64,000 nucleotides of DNA, taken from Serinicoccus marinus DSM 15273. GTDB taxonomy: Bacteria; Actinomycetota; Actinomycetes; Actinomycetales; Dermatophilaceae. Both the position numbers and the translations under genes were made by a program. Positions 26,760 to 34,861 of this stretch are shown in pieces (positions within the stretch are counted from its first letter, which is position 1; every line of letters starts with the position of its first letter). The notes under the pieces were generated by a model. That model ran no database searches and had not been told where the DNA came from. It was given only the letters and a program-made list of their open reading frames with translations. The stretch spans positions 2,418,001 to 2,482,000 of the forward strand of contig NZ_CP043808.1 of NCBI RefSeq assembly GCF_008386315.1, read 5' to 3'.

Positions 26760-27490
26760 TGGGCAGTCCACCCGCCGTCCATCGCGTAGGACGTGCCGGT
26801 CACCATGCCGGCGTCGTCGGAGGCGAGGAAGGACACCAGCGCGGCCACCTCGTCCGGCTCGATGAGCCGCTTCACCGCGGCGCGGGTGAGCATGATCTTC
26901 TCGACCACCTCGTCCTCCCCGATCCCGTGGGTCCTGGCCTGGTCGGCGATCTGCTTCTCCACCAGCGGGGTGCGGACGTAGCCGGGGTTGACGCAGTTGC
27001 TCGTCACGCCGTGGTCGGCGCCCTCGAGCGCGACGACCTTGGAGAACCCCTCAAGCCCGTGCTTGGCCGAGGACGTAGGCGACTTGAAGGCCGAAGCCCG
27101 CAGCCCGTGAGCCGAGGAGACGTTGACGATCCGGCCCCAACCCCGGGCATACATGTGCGGCAGCGCGGCGCGCGCCAGCAGGAACGGCGCCTCGAGCATG
27201 AGCCGGTGGATCAACCGGAAGTCGTCCGGCACGAACTCGTGCACCGGCGCCACCCGCTGCACCCCCGCGTTGTTGACCAGGACGTCGCAGTCGACGGTGG
27301 CGTCCTCCAGCGCCGCGGTGTCCGACAGGTCGACGGTCCACGCCTCTCCCCCGAGGTCGCCGGCCAGCGCCTGCGCGGCGTCGGCGTCGCGGTCGGCGAC
27401 GACCACGCTCATCCCGTCGGCGGCGAGCCGGCGCGCGACGGCGGCGCCGATGCCGCTGGCCCCTCCGGTGACGATCGCCCTGCGTGTCAT
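26756..27490 (-). CDS. SDR oxidoreductase, 3-hydroxybutyrate dehydrogenase-like, catalytic Tyr missing
   Basis: A 244-residue short-chain dehydrogenase: TGGASGIGAAVARRL (NAD-binding), NNAGVQ, the catalytic Ser in VNVSSAHGL and the lysine in SAKHG. The surrounding sequence (FKS...AKHGLEGFSK and NPGYVRTPLVEKQI) matches D-3-hydroxybutyrate dehydrogenases. The Y-x3-K tyrosine should be residue 139, but the protein reads KSPTSSAKHG instead of a KSAYVxAKHG-type motif. At DNA level a one-base loss (TCGCC for TCGGCC) and a one-base gain (GTCCTCG for GTCTCG) within 12 bases account for this, so the frame is restored after five altered codons. As written it would be inactive. Confidence 0.85.
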   Translation of the reverse strand: MTRRAIVTGGASGIGAAVARRLAADGMSVVVADRDADAAQALAGDLGGEAWTVDLSDTAALEDATVDCDVLVNNAGVQRVAPVHEFVPDDFRLIHRLMLEAPFLLARAALPHMYARGWGRIVNVSSAHGLRASAFKSPTSSAKHGLEGFSKVVALEGADHGVTSNCVNPGYVRTPLVEKQIADQARTHGIGEDEVVEKIMLTRAAVKRLIEPDEVAALVSFLASDDAGMVTGTSYAMDGGWTAQ

Positions 27491-28122
27491 GTGCCCTCTC
27501 CTTCGTCCGTCGTGGTGGGTGCCAGCGCACCCTCGATGAGCAGCATGAGCTGCTCGAAGACCGGCTCGGGGATCTGCCCGCCCTGCTCCCAGAGCACCCA
27601 ACGCATCCCGATGAGCTCGCCGGCGCCCATGAGCGCCCAGGCGGCGACGACGGGGTCGACGGCGCGGATCTGACCGCGTCCGATCGCGTCCTCCAGGCCC
27701 GCGGCATACCCCGAGCAGATGTCGTCGTAGTGCGTGCGCATGACCTCGGGCGAGACGAACTCGGCCTGCCGGATGATGCGGTAGAGCGCGGGGTGCTCGG
27801 CGGTGAAGGCGAAGAACGCGCGGAAGCCGTCGCGCTCGGCGGTGAGCCGGTCCGGCGCCGCCGAGGACGCCTCGCTCATCGCCTGCCGCACCCGGCGCGA
27901 CAGGTGGAGCACGACCTCGTCGAAGATTTCCTTCTTGCCGGTGAAGTGCACGTAGAAGGTGCCGAGCGCGACCCCGGCGAGCTCCGTGATCCGCACGATC
28001 GAGGCGTCCGGGTAGCCGACGGTGGCGAAGACGTCCTCCGCCGCCTGCAGGAGCCGCGCCCGGGTGCGCGCACCGCGGGCGGTGCGCGGCGCGGGCCGGG
28101 CGACCGGGCCCTCCACGCTCAT
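27487..28122 (-). CDS. TetR-family regulator
   Basis: A 211-residue protein; ATG 28122 overlaps the ligase stop by 4 bases. The DNA-binding domain lies at about 20-65 (RARLLQAAEDVFATVGYPDA, then ITELAGVALGTFYVHFTGKK). The ligand domain resembles regulators of acyl-CoA metabolism (EHPALYRIIRQAEFV, LIGMRWVLWE). As it sits inside the liv/ligase operon it probably controls this operon, with an acyl-CoA as inducer; the perfect palindrome at 34587-34608 upstream of livK is the obvious operator candidate. Confidence 0.88.
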   Translation of the reverse strand: MSVEGPVARPAPRTARGARTRARLLQAAEDVFATVGYPDASIVRITELAGVALGTFYVHFTGKKEIFDEVVLHLSRRVRQAMSEASSAAPDRLTAERDGFRAFFAFTAEHPALYRIIRQAEFVSPEVMRTHYDDICSGYAAGLEDAIGRGQIRAVDPVVAAWALMGAGELIGMRWVLWEQGGQIPEPVFEQLMLLIEGALAPTTTDEGEGT

Positions 28123-29687
28123 CGCTGCCCCTGCCGCTCGAGCAGCTGCAGCGCCAGGGCGCGCACGGCGGGCTGGTCGGTCTTGCCGATCCCGACCTGG
28201 GGTATGCCGGGGACGGCCAGGACCCGCTCGGGCACCTTGAAGCCGGCGAGCATCCCCCGGCAGTGCTCCAGGATGTCGTGCTCGTCGGTGGCCACCCCGG
28301 GCCGGAGCACCACGAGCGCGACCCCGACCTCGCCCCACCGCTCGTGCGGCACGCCGGCCACCGCGGCCTGCGCGACAGCCGGGTGCCGCCGCAGCACCGC
28401 CTCGACCTCGGCGGGCGCGACGTTCTCGCCACCGCTGATGTAGATGTTGCGCAGCCGGTCCACGATCCGCAGGTAGCCGTCCTCGTCACGGTCCGCGACG
28501 TCGCCGGTCCAGAGCCAGCCGTCGTGCAGCACCTGCGCCGTGGCCTCCTCATCGTGCAGGTAGCCGGTGAACAGCCCCGGGCCGCGGACCAACAGCTCGC
28601 CGGTCCCCGCTCCCTCGACGCGCTCCCCGGTGGCCGGGTCGGCCAGCGCCACCTCGACGTGCGGATAGGGCACGCCGGCCCAGCCCGCCCGGTCGGCGGC
28701 CTCGTGCGGGGGCAGGCAGAGCACGTTGGGCCCGGCCTCGGTGAGCCCGTAGCCCTGGGTCAGCGCCACCCCGCGGGCGTGGAAGGTCCGCAGCAGCGGC
28801 GGCGGCATCGGCGCCCCGCCGACCACGGCGCTGCGCAGGCTCGTCAGGTCGGCCGTCGCGAAGCCGGGGTGCTCGGCGAGCAGGAGGTACTGCGTCGGCA
28901 CGCCCATCATCGTGCTCACCCGGCGCTCGCCCACCAGGCTCAGCACCCGGGCCGGGTCGAAGGTGCGCTCCAGCACCACGGTGGCCCCCGTCCACCACGC
29001 GAGCAGCGGCTGGATGTTCCACCCGCCGGCGTGGAACTGCGGCAGCACCGAGAGCACGACGTCGCGCTCGGTGAGCTCGAGCGTGCGCGAGAGCGACAGG
29101 TTGGTCCACCAGCAGGTGCGGTGCGAGAGCACCGCGGCCTTCGGGGCGCTGACGCTGCCGGAGGTGAAGACGACGAGCAGCGCGTCCTCGTCGTCGACCG
29201 GCTCGGGCCCGACGGCAGGACGGCCGGTCGCCGCGGCCAGGGCTCCCGGCCGCTCGATCTCCGTGAGGTATGCCGTGGGCACCGGGCAGGTGAGGCGCGC
29301 GGCCACCTCCCGGGCCAGGGCGCCGGTCTCCTCCTCGGTGACGAGCAGGGCCGGGTCCAGCAGCTGCACCTGGCGGACCAGCTCCGGCGGCGTGAGCCGC
29401 CACGAGAGCGGGCACAGGGCCGCGCCGACCCGGGCGCAGGCGAAGAAGAGGACCACCTGGTCGGCGCTGTTGCCGACCAGGGTGGCCACGCGCATACCCC
29501 TGCCGACGCCGGCACCGAGGAGCGCCTGGGCCGACCGGTCGACCCGGGCCTCCAGCTCGCCGTAGCGCAGCGCGACCCCGCGGTCGACCACTGCCGGGTG
29601 GTCCGGGGCGATGCGGGCACGGTCGGCCGGCCAGCGACCGAGCGTGTGCAGCCCGTCGGTCTGTGGGCCACCGGTCCCGGTGCTCAT
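28119..29687 (-). CDS. AMP-forming acyl-CoA synthetase/ligase
   Basis: A 522-residue ANL-superfamily enzyme: P-loop VFTSGSVSAPKAAVLSHR (about 180, slightly unusual for TSGTTGxPK), QGYGLTEAGP (A5), WLWTGDVADRDEDGYLRIVD (A7/A8) and the C-terminal lysine in IGKTDQPAVRAL. It activates a carboxylic acid to its CoA thioester. The position directly after liv transporter genes suggests the imported substrate is a carboxylic acid rather than a branched-chain amino acid. Coupled to livM and tetR by 4-base overlaps. Confidence 0.88.
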   Translation of the reverse strand: MSTGTGGPQTDGLHTLGRWPADRARIAPDHPAVVDRGVALRYGELEARVDRSAQALLGAGVGRGMRVATLVGNSADQVVLFFACARVGAALCPLSWRLTPPELVRQVQLLDPALLVTEEETGALAREVAARLTCPVPTAYLTEIERPGALAAATGRPAVGPEPVDDEDALLVVFTSGSVSAPKAAVLSHRTCWWTNLSLSRTLELTERDVVLSVLPQFHAGGWNIQPLLAWWTGATVVLERTFDPARVLSLVGERRVSTMMGVPTQYLLLAEHPGFATADLTSLRSAVVGGAPMPPPLLRTFHARGVALTQGYGLTEAGPNVLCLPPHEAADRAGWAGVPYPHVEVALADPATGERVEGAGTGELLVRGPGLFTGYLHDEEATAQVLHDGWLWTGDVADRDEDGYLRIVDRLRNIYISGGENVAPAEVEAVLRRHPAVAQAAVAGVPHERWGEVGVALVVLRPGVATDEHDILEHCRGMLAGFKVPERVLAVPGIPQVGIGKTDQPAVRALALQLLERQGQR

Positions 29688-30832
29688 GGGCGGGCCGCCC
29701 CCGCACCCTCGTGCTGCGGCTCGCGCGCGTCGTCGTCCATCTGCTCCACCCTGTCAGCACCCGGCTCCGCGCCGCCACGCGACGGGCGGCGGCCCCGCAG
29801 CCGGGTCACGGTGCCCGCGATGCCGCCGGGCAGGAACATGACGACCAGCACGAAGAGCGTGCCGAGGATGAACATCGGCTCCGACAGCGGGATCCGCAGC
29901 ACCGCGGGCAGGTCGTGCACCCACTCGGCCTGCGCCAGGACGGTGAGCCGCTGGTTGAGCAGGACGTAGAGCACGGCTCCGGTGACCGCGCCCCAGCGCG
30001 AGCCGACGCCGCCGATGACGACCATGAGCAGCAGCGAGATGGTGAACTCGGCGCTGACGATGGTGGGCACGGCGCCGGAGTTGAGCAGCAGGTGGACCAT
30101 GCCCATCCCGATGGCGATGACCGAGGCCGCGACGAAGATGGCGAGCTTGACGACGAAGGGGCGCATCCCGAGGACGCGGACACGCAGCTCGTTCTCCCTT
30201 ACCGCCTCGGCGACGTGACCGGCCCGGCTGCGCTGCACCCACGTGGTGAGCAGGAAGGCCAGCACGAGGGCCGCGAGCGCCAGCCAGTAGAGGTTGCGGG
30301 TGTTGGCGACCCCGATGAGCGCGTCCGGCACGTGCTCGGTCGGCAGCCGCAGCCCCTCCTCACCACCGGTGACCCGGCCCGGGTCGCGGCGGACCAGCAC
30401 CGAGCCGGCCTGGGCGAAGGCGAGGGTGACCATCGCGAAGGGTATGCCGGTGACCCGCAGGCTGATCGCCCCGAGCAGGGTGGAGAAGACCACGCCGGCC
30501 ACGAGCACGACGAGCGCCGAGGGCACCAGCCCCAGGTCGAGCTCGGACATGACGATGCCGAGCACGTAGGCGCCGAAGCCGAAGTAGAGCGCGTGCCCGA
30601 AGGACAGCAGCCCGGCCACCCCGAGGAGCAGGTGGTAGGACAGCGCCAGCGCGGCCATGACCATGGCGAGCGCCATCAGGTGCAGCGATCCGGGGGTGTA
30701 GGTCGGTCCCGGCAGCACCCCGGGCAGGTGCAGGTTGAGCAGCGGCAGGCAGGCCAGCAGCACGACCAGCGCCAGCGGCACGAGCCTGCCGAGCCACGAG
30801 CGGCGGGACGGCTGCGTCGTCGGGGTCGTCAT
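29684..30832 (-). CDS. livM: Branched-chain-type ABC transporter permease LivM
   Basis: A 382-residue permease with about 10 membrane segments and the LivM signature LSYHLLLGVAGLLSFGHALYFG and VVGGVGSRWG-type loop (VVIGGVGSRWGAVTGAV). A long N-terminus precedes the first helix, and an acidic hydrophilic tail (AEPGADRVEQMDDDAREPQH) follows the last. Forms the membrane channel with LivH. 4-base overlaps on both sides. Confidence 0.9.
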   Translation of the reverse strand: MTTPTTQPSRRSWLGRLVPLALVVLLACLPLLNLHLPGVLPGPTYTPGSLHLMALAMVMAALALSYHLLLGVAGLLSFGHALYFGFGAYVLGIVMSELDLGLVPSALVVLVAGVVFSTLLGAISLRVTGIPFAMVTLAFAQAGSVLVRRDPGRVTGGEEGLRLPTEHVPDALIGVANTRNLYWLALAALVLAFLLTTWVQRSRAGHVAEAVRENELRVRVLGMRPFVVKLAIFVAASVIAIGMGMVHLLLNSGAVPTIVSAEFTISLLLMVVIGGVGSRWGAVTGAVLYVLLNQRLTVLAQAEWVHDLPAVLRIPLSEPMFILGTLFVLVVMFLPGGIAGTVTRLRGRRPSRGGAEPGADRVEQMDDDAREPQHEGAGAARP

Positions 30833-31704
30833 GCGCGCCTCCCCATCAGGCCGGAGGGCCGGGTCAGCAGGACCACGGCGAGGAGCACGACGACGGCGAG
30901 GTCGCCGGTGCCCCAGAGGTAGTAGTTGGCGAACTGCTGCAGCAGCGCCACGAGCACGGAGGCGATCGCCGCCCCGGTGAGCGAGCCGAGCCCTCCGATG
31001 ACCGTGACGATGAAGGCGAAGATGAGCAGCGTCTGACCGAGCAGCGGCGAGACGTAGCCGAAGTAGTGGCTCGCGAGGACGCCACCCAGCCCGGCCGCGA
31101 TCCCGCCGATGGTGAAGACCAGGGTGAAGGCGGTCCGCACGTCGATGCCCAGCGCGGTGACCATGGCGCGGTTCTCCACCCCGGCGCGGATGATCATGCC
31201 GTAGCGGGTGCGCTGCAGGAAGAGCACCATGCCCAGCAGCACCAGGGCGGCGACCCCGATGGCGACGAAGCGGTCGTTGGGCACGTTGGCGCCGAGGATG
31301 TGGGTGGTCCGGCCCAGCCAGGCCGGTCCGGAGATGAACCGGGGGTCGGTGCCCCAGATCCCGTCGAAGAGCGCGACGGCGGCCAGGCCGAGACCGACGG
31401 TCACGAGCACCTGCTCGATGTGCCGCTCGTAGAGCCGTTGCACCAGCACCCGTTCGGTCAGCGCCGCGAAGACCGCGCCCGCGAGGGCACCGACGAGCAG
31501 CGAGACCGCGAAGCCGGTCTAGGTCGTGGCGCCCAGCCGGGTGGCCACCTCGAGCCCGAGGAAGGCACCCAGCGACAGGAAGACGCCGTGCGCGAAGTTG
31601 AGGACGTGCATGAGGCCGTAGATGAGGGACAGACCCGAGGCGACCAGGAAGTAGATCGCCCCCAGCCCGACCCCGGTGAACAGGAGCAGGACGACGGTGC
31701 TCAC
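30829..31704 (-). pseudogene. livH: Permease livH interrupted by an amber codon
   Basis: From GTG 31704 the frame reads STVVLLLFTGVGLGAIYFLV and NFAHGVFLSLGAFLGLEVAT, classical LivH, then hits TAG at 31521-31519 (codon 62). The same frame continues TGFAVSLLVGALAGAVFAAL and on to the true stop at 30829, 291 codons in all. The stop stands where Trp is expected (TGG to TAG). Either the permease is split, in which case transport is lost unless read through, or the base is an error. The flanking genes of the operon are intact. Confidence 0.85.
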
Positions 31705-32540
31705 TCGCTGTGCTCCTCTCGGGTATGCCTGGCGCCGGCTTCGTCCCGGTCCTGGGCGTGCTCCTCGGCGGGATCGGACCCGCCCTCGCCGTGGACCCCC
31801 AGCAGCCGCTGGGTGAGGGCGTCGTCGGCGAGGAACTCCTGCGCGGGGCCGTGGTGGACGCTGCGGCCGTCGGTGAGGACGACCGCGTGGTGGGCGAGCT
31901 CGCGGACGACCTGGAGGTTCTGCTCGACCAGGAGGATGGGGGCGACCTGCGCCGCCCGGGCGAGCACCTGGCTCACCTCCTGCACCAGCTTGGGGGCGAG
32001 CCCCTTGGTCGGCTCGTCCACGAGGAGCACCTGGTTGTCGTTGAGCAGGGCCCGTGCGAGGGAGACCATCTGCTGCTGCCCGCCGGAGAGCGTCCCGGCG
32101 GCCTGGGCGCCGCGCTGCTTCAGCTCGGGGAAGAGGTCGTAGACGAGGTCGTAGCGGTGCTCGCCGCCGCGGCGCTCGGCCAGCCGCAGGTTGTCGGTCA
32201 CGGTGAGGCCGGCGAAGACCTCGCGGTCCTCCGGCACGTAGCCGATCCCGAGCCGCACGATCTGGTGGGTGGGCAGGGGCACGAGGTCGGTGCCGGCGAG
32301 CTCGACCTCGCCCGCCCGGCCGATGAGGCCGAGGACGGCCTTGATCGTCGAGGTCTTCCCCACGCCGTTGCGCCCGAGGAGGGCGGTGACCCCGACCGGG
32401 GCGACGTCGAGGTCGACGTGCTCCACGACCTGCTGGCCGGCGACGTGGGCGGACAGCCCGCGCACGTGCAGGACCGGGTCGACGTCCTCGCTCCGGGCCG
32501 GTGCGTCGGTGAGGTCGCCGGTGGGCTGGGCGGGCGTCAT
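31701..32540 (-). CDS. livF: ABC transporter ATPase LivF
   Basis: A 279-residue ATPase: Walker A GRNGVGKTS, signature LSGGQQQMVSLARAL, Walker B VLLVDEPTKGLAP and H-loop EQNLQVV. The order matches LivF. There is a 23-residue N-terminal extension and an acidic tail (DPAEEHAQDRDEAGARHTRE). Energises uptake with LivG. Overlaps livG and livH by 4 bases. Confidence 0.93.
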   Translation of the reverse strand: MTPAQPTGDLTDAPARSEDVDPVLHVRGLSAHVAGQQVVEHVDLDVAPVGVTALLGRNGVGKTSTIKAVLGLIGRAGEVELAGTDLVPLPTHQIVRLGIGYVPEDREVFAGLTVTDNLRLAERRGGEHRYDLVYDLFPELKQRGAQAAGTLSGGQQQMVSLARALLNDNQVLLVDEPTKGLAPKLVQEVSQVLARAAQVAPILLVEQNLQVVRELAHHAVVLTDGRSVHHGPAQEFLADDALTQRLLGVHGEGGSDPAEEHAQDRDEAGARHTREEHSE

Positions 32541-33346
32541 ACCGTCTCCCCCAGGTAAGCGCTCTGGACCGTCGGGTCGGCCATGACCGCCTCCGGGGTG
32601 TCCATCGCGAGCAGGTGGCCGAAGTGGAGCACGGCCACCCGTTCGACGAGGCCGAGCAGGACCTCCATGTGGTGCTCCACCATGAGCACGGTGCACCCGT
32701 GGTCGCGGTGCAGGCCGCGGATGACCTCGGTGAGACCCGGGACGTCGCCGGAGGCCACGCCCGCCATCGGCTCGTCCAGGAGCACGACCTCAGGGTCGGT
32801 CGCGAGCAGCATGGCGATCTCGAGCTTGCGCTTGTCGCCGTGCGGCAGGTCCCCGGCGCGGTGCTCCGCGCGGTGGGCCAGCCCGACCTCCTCGAGCAGC
32901 TCGCTCGCGCGGCGCGACGCCGCGTCGCCGCGCCGCGGGAAGGAGAAGAGCGAGATGGCTCGGCCCTCGGTGACCTGGGCGGCCAGCCGGGCGTTCTCGT
33001 GCACGGTGAGCCCGGGGAAGAGCGAGGACGTCTGGAAGGTGCGTCCGAGCCCGGCGTTGGCCCGTTGCGTGATGCTGGAGCGGGTGAGGTCCCGTCCACC
33101 GAGCAGCACCTGCCCCGAGGTGGGCGCGTGCACCCCTGAGACGAGGTTGAACAGCGTGGTCTTGCCGGCACCGTTCGGGCCGATGACGCCGACGATCTGG
33201 CCCCGCGGCACGGTGATGCTGATGTCCTCCAGGATCTGTGCCCCGCCGATGCGCAGCGAGAGATCCCGGACCTCCAGGGCGGGCGCGGGGGCGGAGCTCG
33301 CCGCCCCCGCGGCCCGGCCCTGGACCGGGCTGTCCTGCTCGGTCAC
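32537..33346 (-). CDS. livG: ABC transporter ATPase LivG
   Basis: A 269-residue ATPase: Walker A GPNGAGKTTLFNLVSG, the LivG-type NAGLGRTFQTSSLFPGLTVH, DLPHGDKRKLEIAMLLATDP (a variant signature motif) and Walker B VVLLDEPMAGV. GTG start, overlapping the livK stop by 4 bases. Confidence 0.93.
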   Translation of the reverse strand: MTEQDSPVQGRAAGAASSAPAPALEVRDLSLRIGGAQILEDISITVPRGQIVGVIGPNGAGKTTLFNLVSGVHAPTSGQVLLGGRDLTRSSITQRANAGLGRTFQTSSLFPGLTVHENARLAAQVTEGRAISLFSFPRRGDAASRRASELLEEVGLAHRAEHRAGDLPHGDKRKLEIAMLLATDPEVVLLDEPMAGVASGDVPGLTEVIRGLHRDHGCTVLMVEHHMEVLLGLVERVAVLHFGHLLAMDTPEAVMADPTVQSAYLGETV

Positions 33347-34563
33347 TCGCCCGAGGCCTCCGGCGGCGCGACCTCGTCGGCGGCGACCGTGTCGATGACC
33401 TCGGGGACCCAGGCGTCGCCGTCCTGCACCAGGCTGGCGGTGAACATGTCCTGCACGAGGGCGTGGTCGCCCTCACGGACGGTCGTCGTGCCCTTGGGGC
33501 CCTCGAACTCCCAGCCCTCGAGCGCGTCGATCATGGCGGTGACGTCGTCCCCGCCCTCGGCGACGGCCTGCACGATCATCTGGCCGGCCACGAAGCCGTC
33601 GACGGTGAACAGGTCCGGCGTCCCTCCGGCCTCGGTGACCGAGTCCACGAGGGCCTGGTTGACCTCGTTGTCGGTCGCCTCGGGGAAGTAGTGCGAGAGG
33701 AAGGAGATCTGCTCGCCGGCGTCGCCGTAGGCGGCGAAGGTCGCCGAGTCGGCGAGCCCGGTGACGACCGGGGCGGCGTCGAAGACGTCCTGCTGGGTGA
33801 GGGACTGCCACATGTTGCCGGCGGTGGCACCCGCCCAGGCGACGAAGATCAGGTCGGGCTCCTCGTCGACCACCTGGCGGGCGAAGCCGGTGAACTCGGT
33901 GGCGTCCTCGGGCACCAGCACGCTGGCGACCTCGGCTCCCTCGGCGCCCAGCACTGCCTCGACGGCGGCGAGGTTGCCCTGGCCGAAGGCGTTGTCCTGG
34001 GCCAGGACGACCACCTTGCCGGAGCTGTCCTCGAGCATCGCGCCGGCGGTCGCGACGTCCTGGAAAGACTGCCGGCCGGAGCGGAAGGTGAACTCGTTGA
34101 CGCCGGTGATCGCGTCGGTCGCGGCCGGACCGGAGATGTAGAGGATCTCGTTCTGCGCGGCCTGCTCGGCCATGGCGGTCGCGATGCCGGAGACGACCGT
34201 GCCGCCGAGGATCTGGTAGTCCTGACCGATGAGGTCCTTGGCCGCGGCGACGGCGGTGTCGGGGTTGCCGGCGTCGTCGCGGTACTCCACCTCGATCGTG
34301 GTGCCGTCGACCTCGCCGGTGCCGTCCGTGGCGTAGTCGATGCCGGCCTCCAGTCCCTGGCGGTACTGCTCGCCGTAGGCCGCCAAGGGGCCGGTCTCGG
34401 AGTAGATGATGCCGACCTGGGCGGTGCCGCCGCCCTCGGAGCCCTCGCCGCTCGCCCCGCTGTCGTCGCCACCCCCGTCCGTGCTCGACGGCGCGCAGGC
34501 CGAGAGGGTCAGCGCCGTGGTGGCGGTCAGGACGGTGAGCAGGCGGACGGGCCGTGCGGTCAC
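33343..34563 (-). CDS. livK: Substrate-binding lipoprotein LivK-like
   Basis: A 406-residue type I periplasmic-binding lipoprotein. GTG 34563 is chosen for its AAGGAG site 7 bases upstream; the frame extends further but without support. Lipobox LTLSAC gives acylated Cys about 23, followed by a Ser/Gly/Asp-rich linker and VGIIYSETGPLAAYGEQYRQ, the opening of the branched-chain/amide-binding (Peripla_BP_6) fold. It is the first gene of the operon livK-G-F-H-M-ligase-tetR-SDR-hydrolase. Ligand unknown. Confidence 0.9.
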   Translation of the reverse strand: MTARPVRLLTVLTATTALTLSACAPSSTDGGGDDSGASGEGSEGGGTAQVGIIYSETGPLAAYGEQYRQGLEAGIDYATDGTGEVDGTTIEVEYRDDAGNPDTAVAAAKDLIGQDYQILGGTVVSGIATAMAEQAAQNEILYISGPAATDAITGVNEFTFRSGRQSFQDVATAGAMLEDSSGKVVVLAQDNAFGQGNLAAVEAVLGAEGAEVASVLVPEDATEFTGFARQVVDEEPDLIFVAWAGATAGNMWQSLTQQDVFDAAPVVTGLADSATFAAYGDAGEQISFLSHYFPEATDNEVNQALVDSVTEAGGTPDLFTVDGFVAGQMIVQAVAEGGDDVTAMIDALEGWEFEGPKGTTTVREGDHALVQDMFTASLVQDGDAWVPEVIDTVAADEVAPPEASGE

Positions 34564-34586
34564 GGGGACACTCCTTCGTGCGGTCG

Positions 34587-34608
34587 AACATGAAAGGTGA
34601 TTCATGTT
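34587..34608. promoter_or_regulatory. Perfect palindrome upstream of livK (TetR operator candidate)
   Basis: AACATGAA-AGGTGA-TTCATGTT has 8-bp perfect arms and a 6-base spacer, 24 bases upstream of the livK start. Size and symmetry suit a TetR dimer, and the operon encodes a TetR regulator. Confidence 0.6.
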
Positions 34609-34727
34609 TCGCATCCGAAGGTAGATCTGGCCGTGCAGGGTGTCAACGTCGCCGCGACTCGTGTCCCCCGGTCGTGACCGGATCGTGACCGCGCACCACC
34701 TCCGCACACCCCTTCCCCTCCACCGCC

Positions 34728-34807
34728 CGACCGGACACCCCTTCTGTCCGCCCCCCATACCCGACCGGACACCCCTCATGTCGGCCTCTGGCACGACCGG
34801 ACACCCG
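34728..34807. repeat. Three direct repeats CGACCGGACACCC
   Basis: CGACCGGACACCC starts at 34728, 34762 and 34794 (spacing 34 and 32 bases). Each copy is followed by a short segment containing a TGTC-, TGTCGG- or GTGACCGG-like sequence. It lies in the 298-base region between livK and rmuC, which holds no gene. Too few units and too degenerate for CRISPR; a species-specific intergenic repeat or regulator sites. Confidence 0.6.
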
Positions 34808-34861
34808 TCGTGACCGGCGGCACCCCAGGGTATGTCGGTGCCCGGTGCCAGGGTGAGGCCC

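Noticed and set aside
28263..29969. 568-residue plus-strand frame opposite the acyl-CoA ligase
   Set aside because: Composition is His/Arg/Gly-rich without motifs, and the ligase on the other strand is complete.
34728..34807. Possible mini CRISPR array
   Set aside because: Only three 13-base repeats, spacers related to one another, no leader or cas genes.
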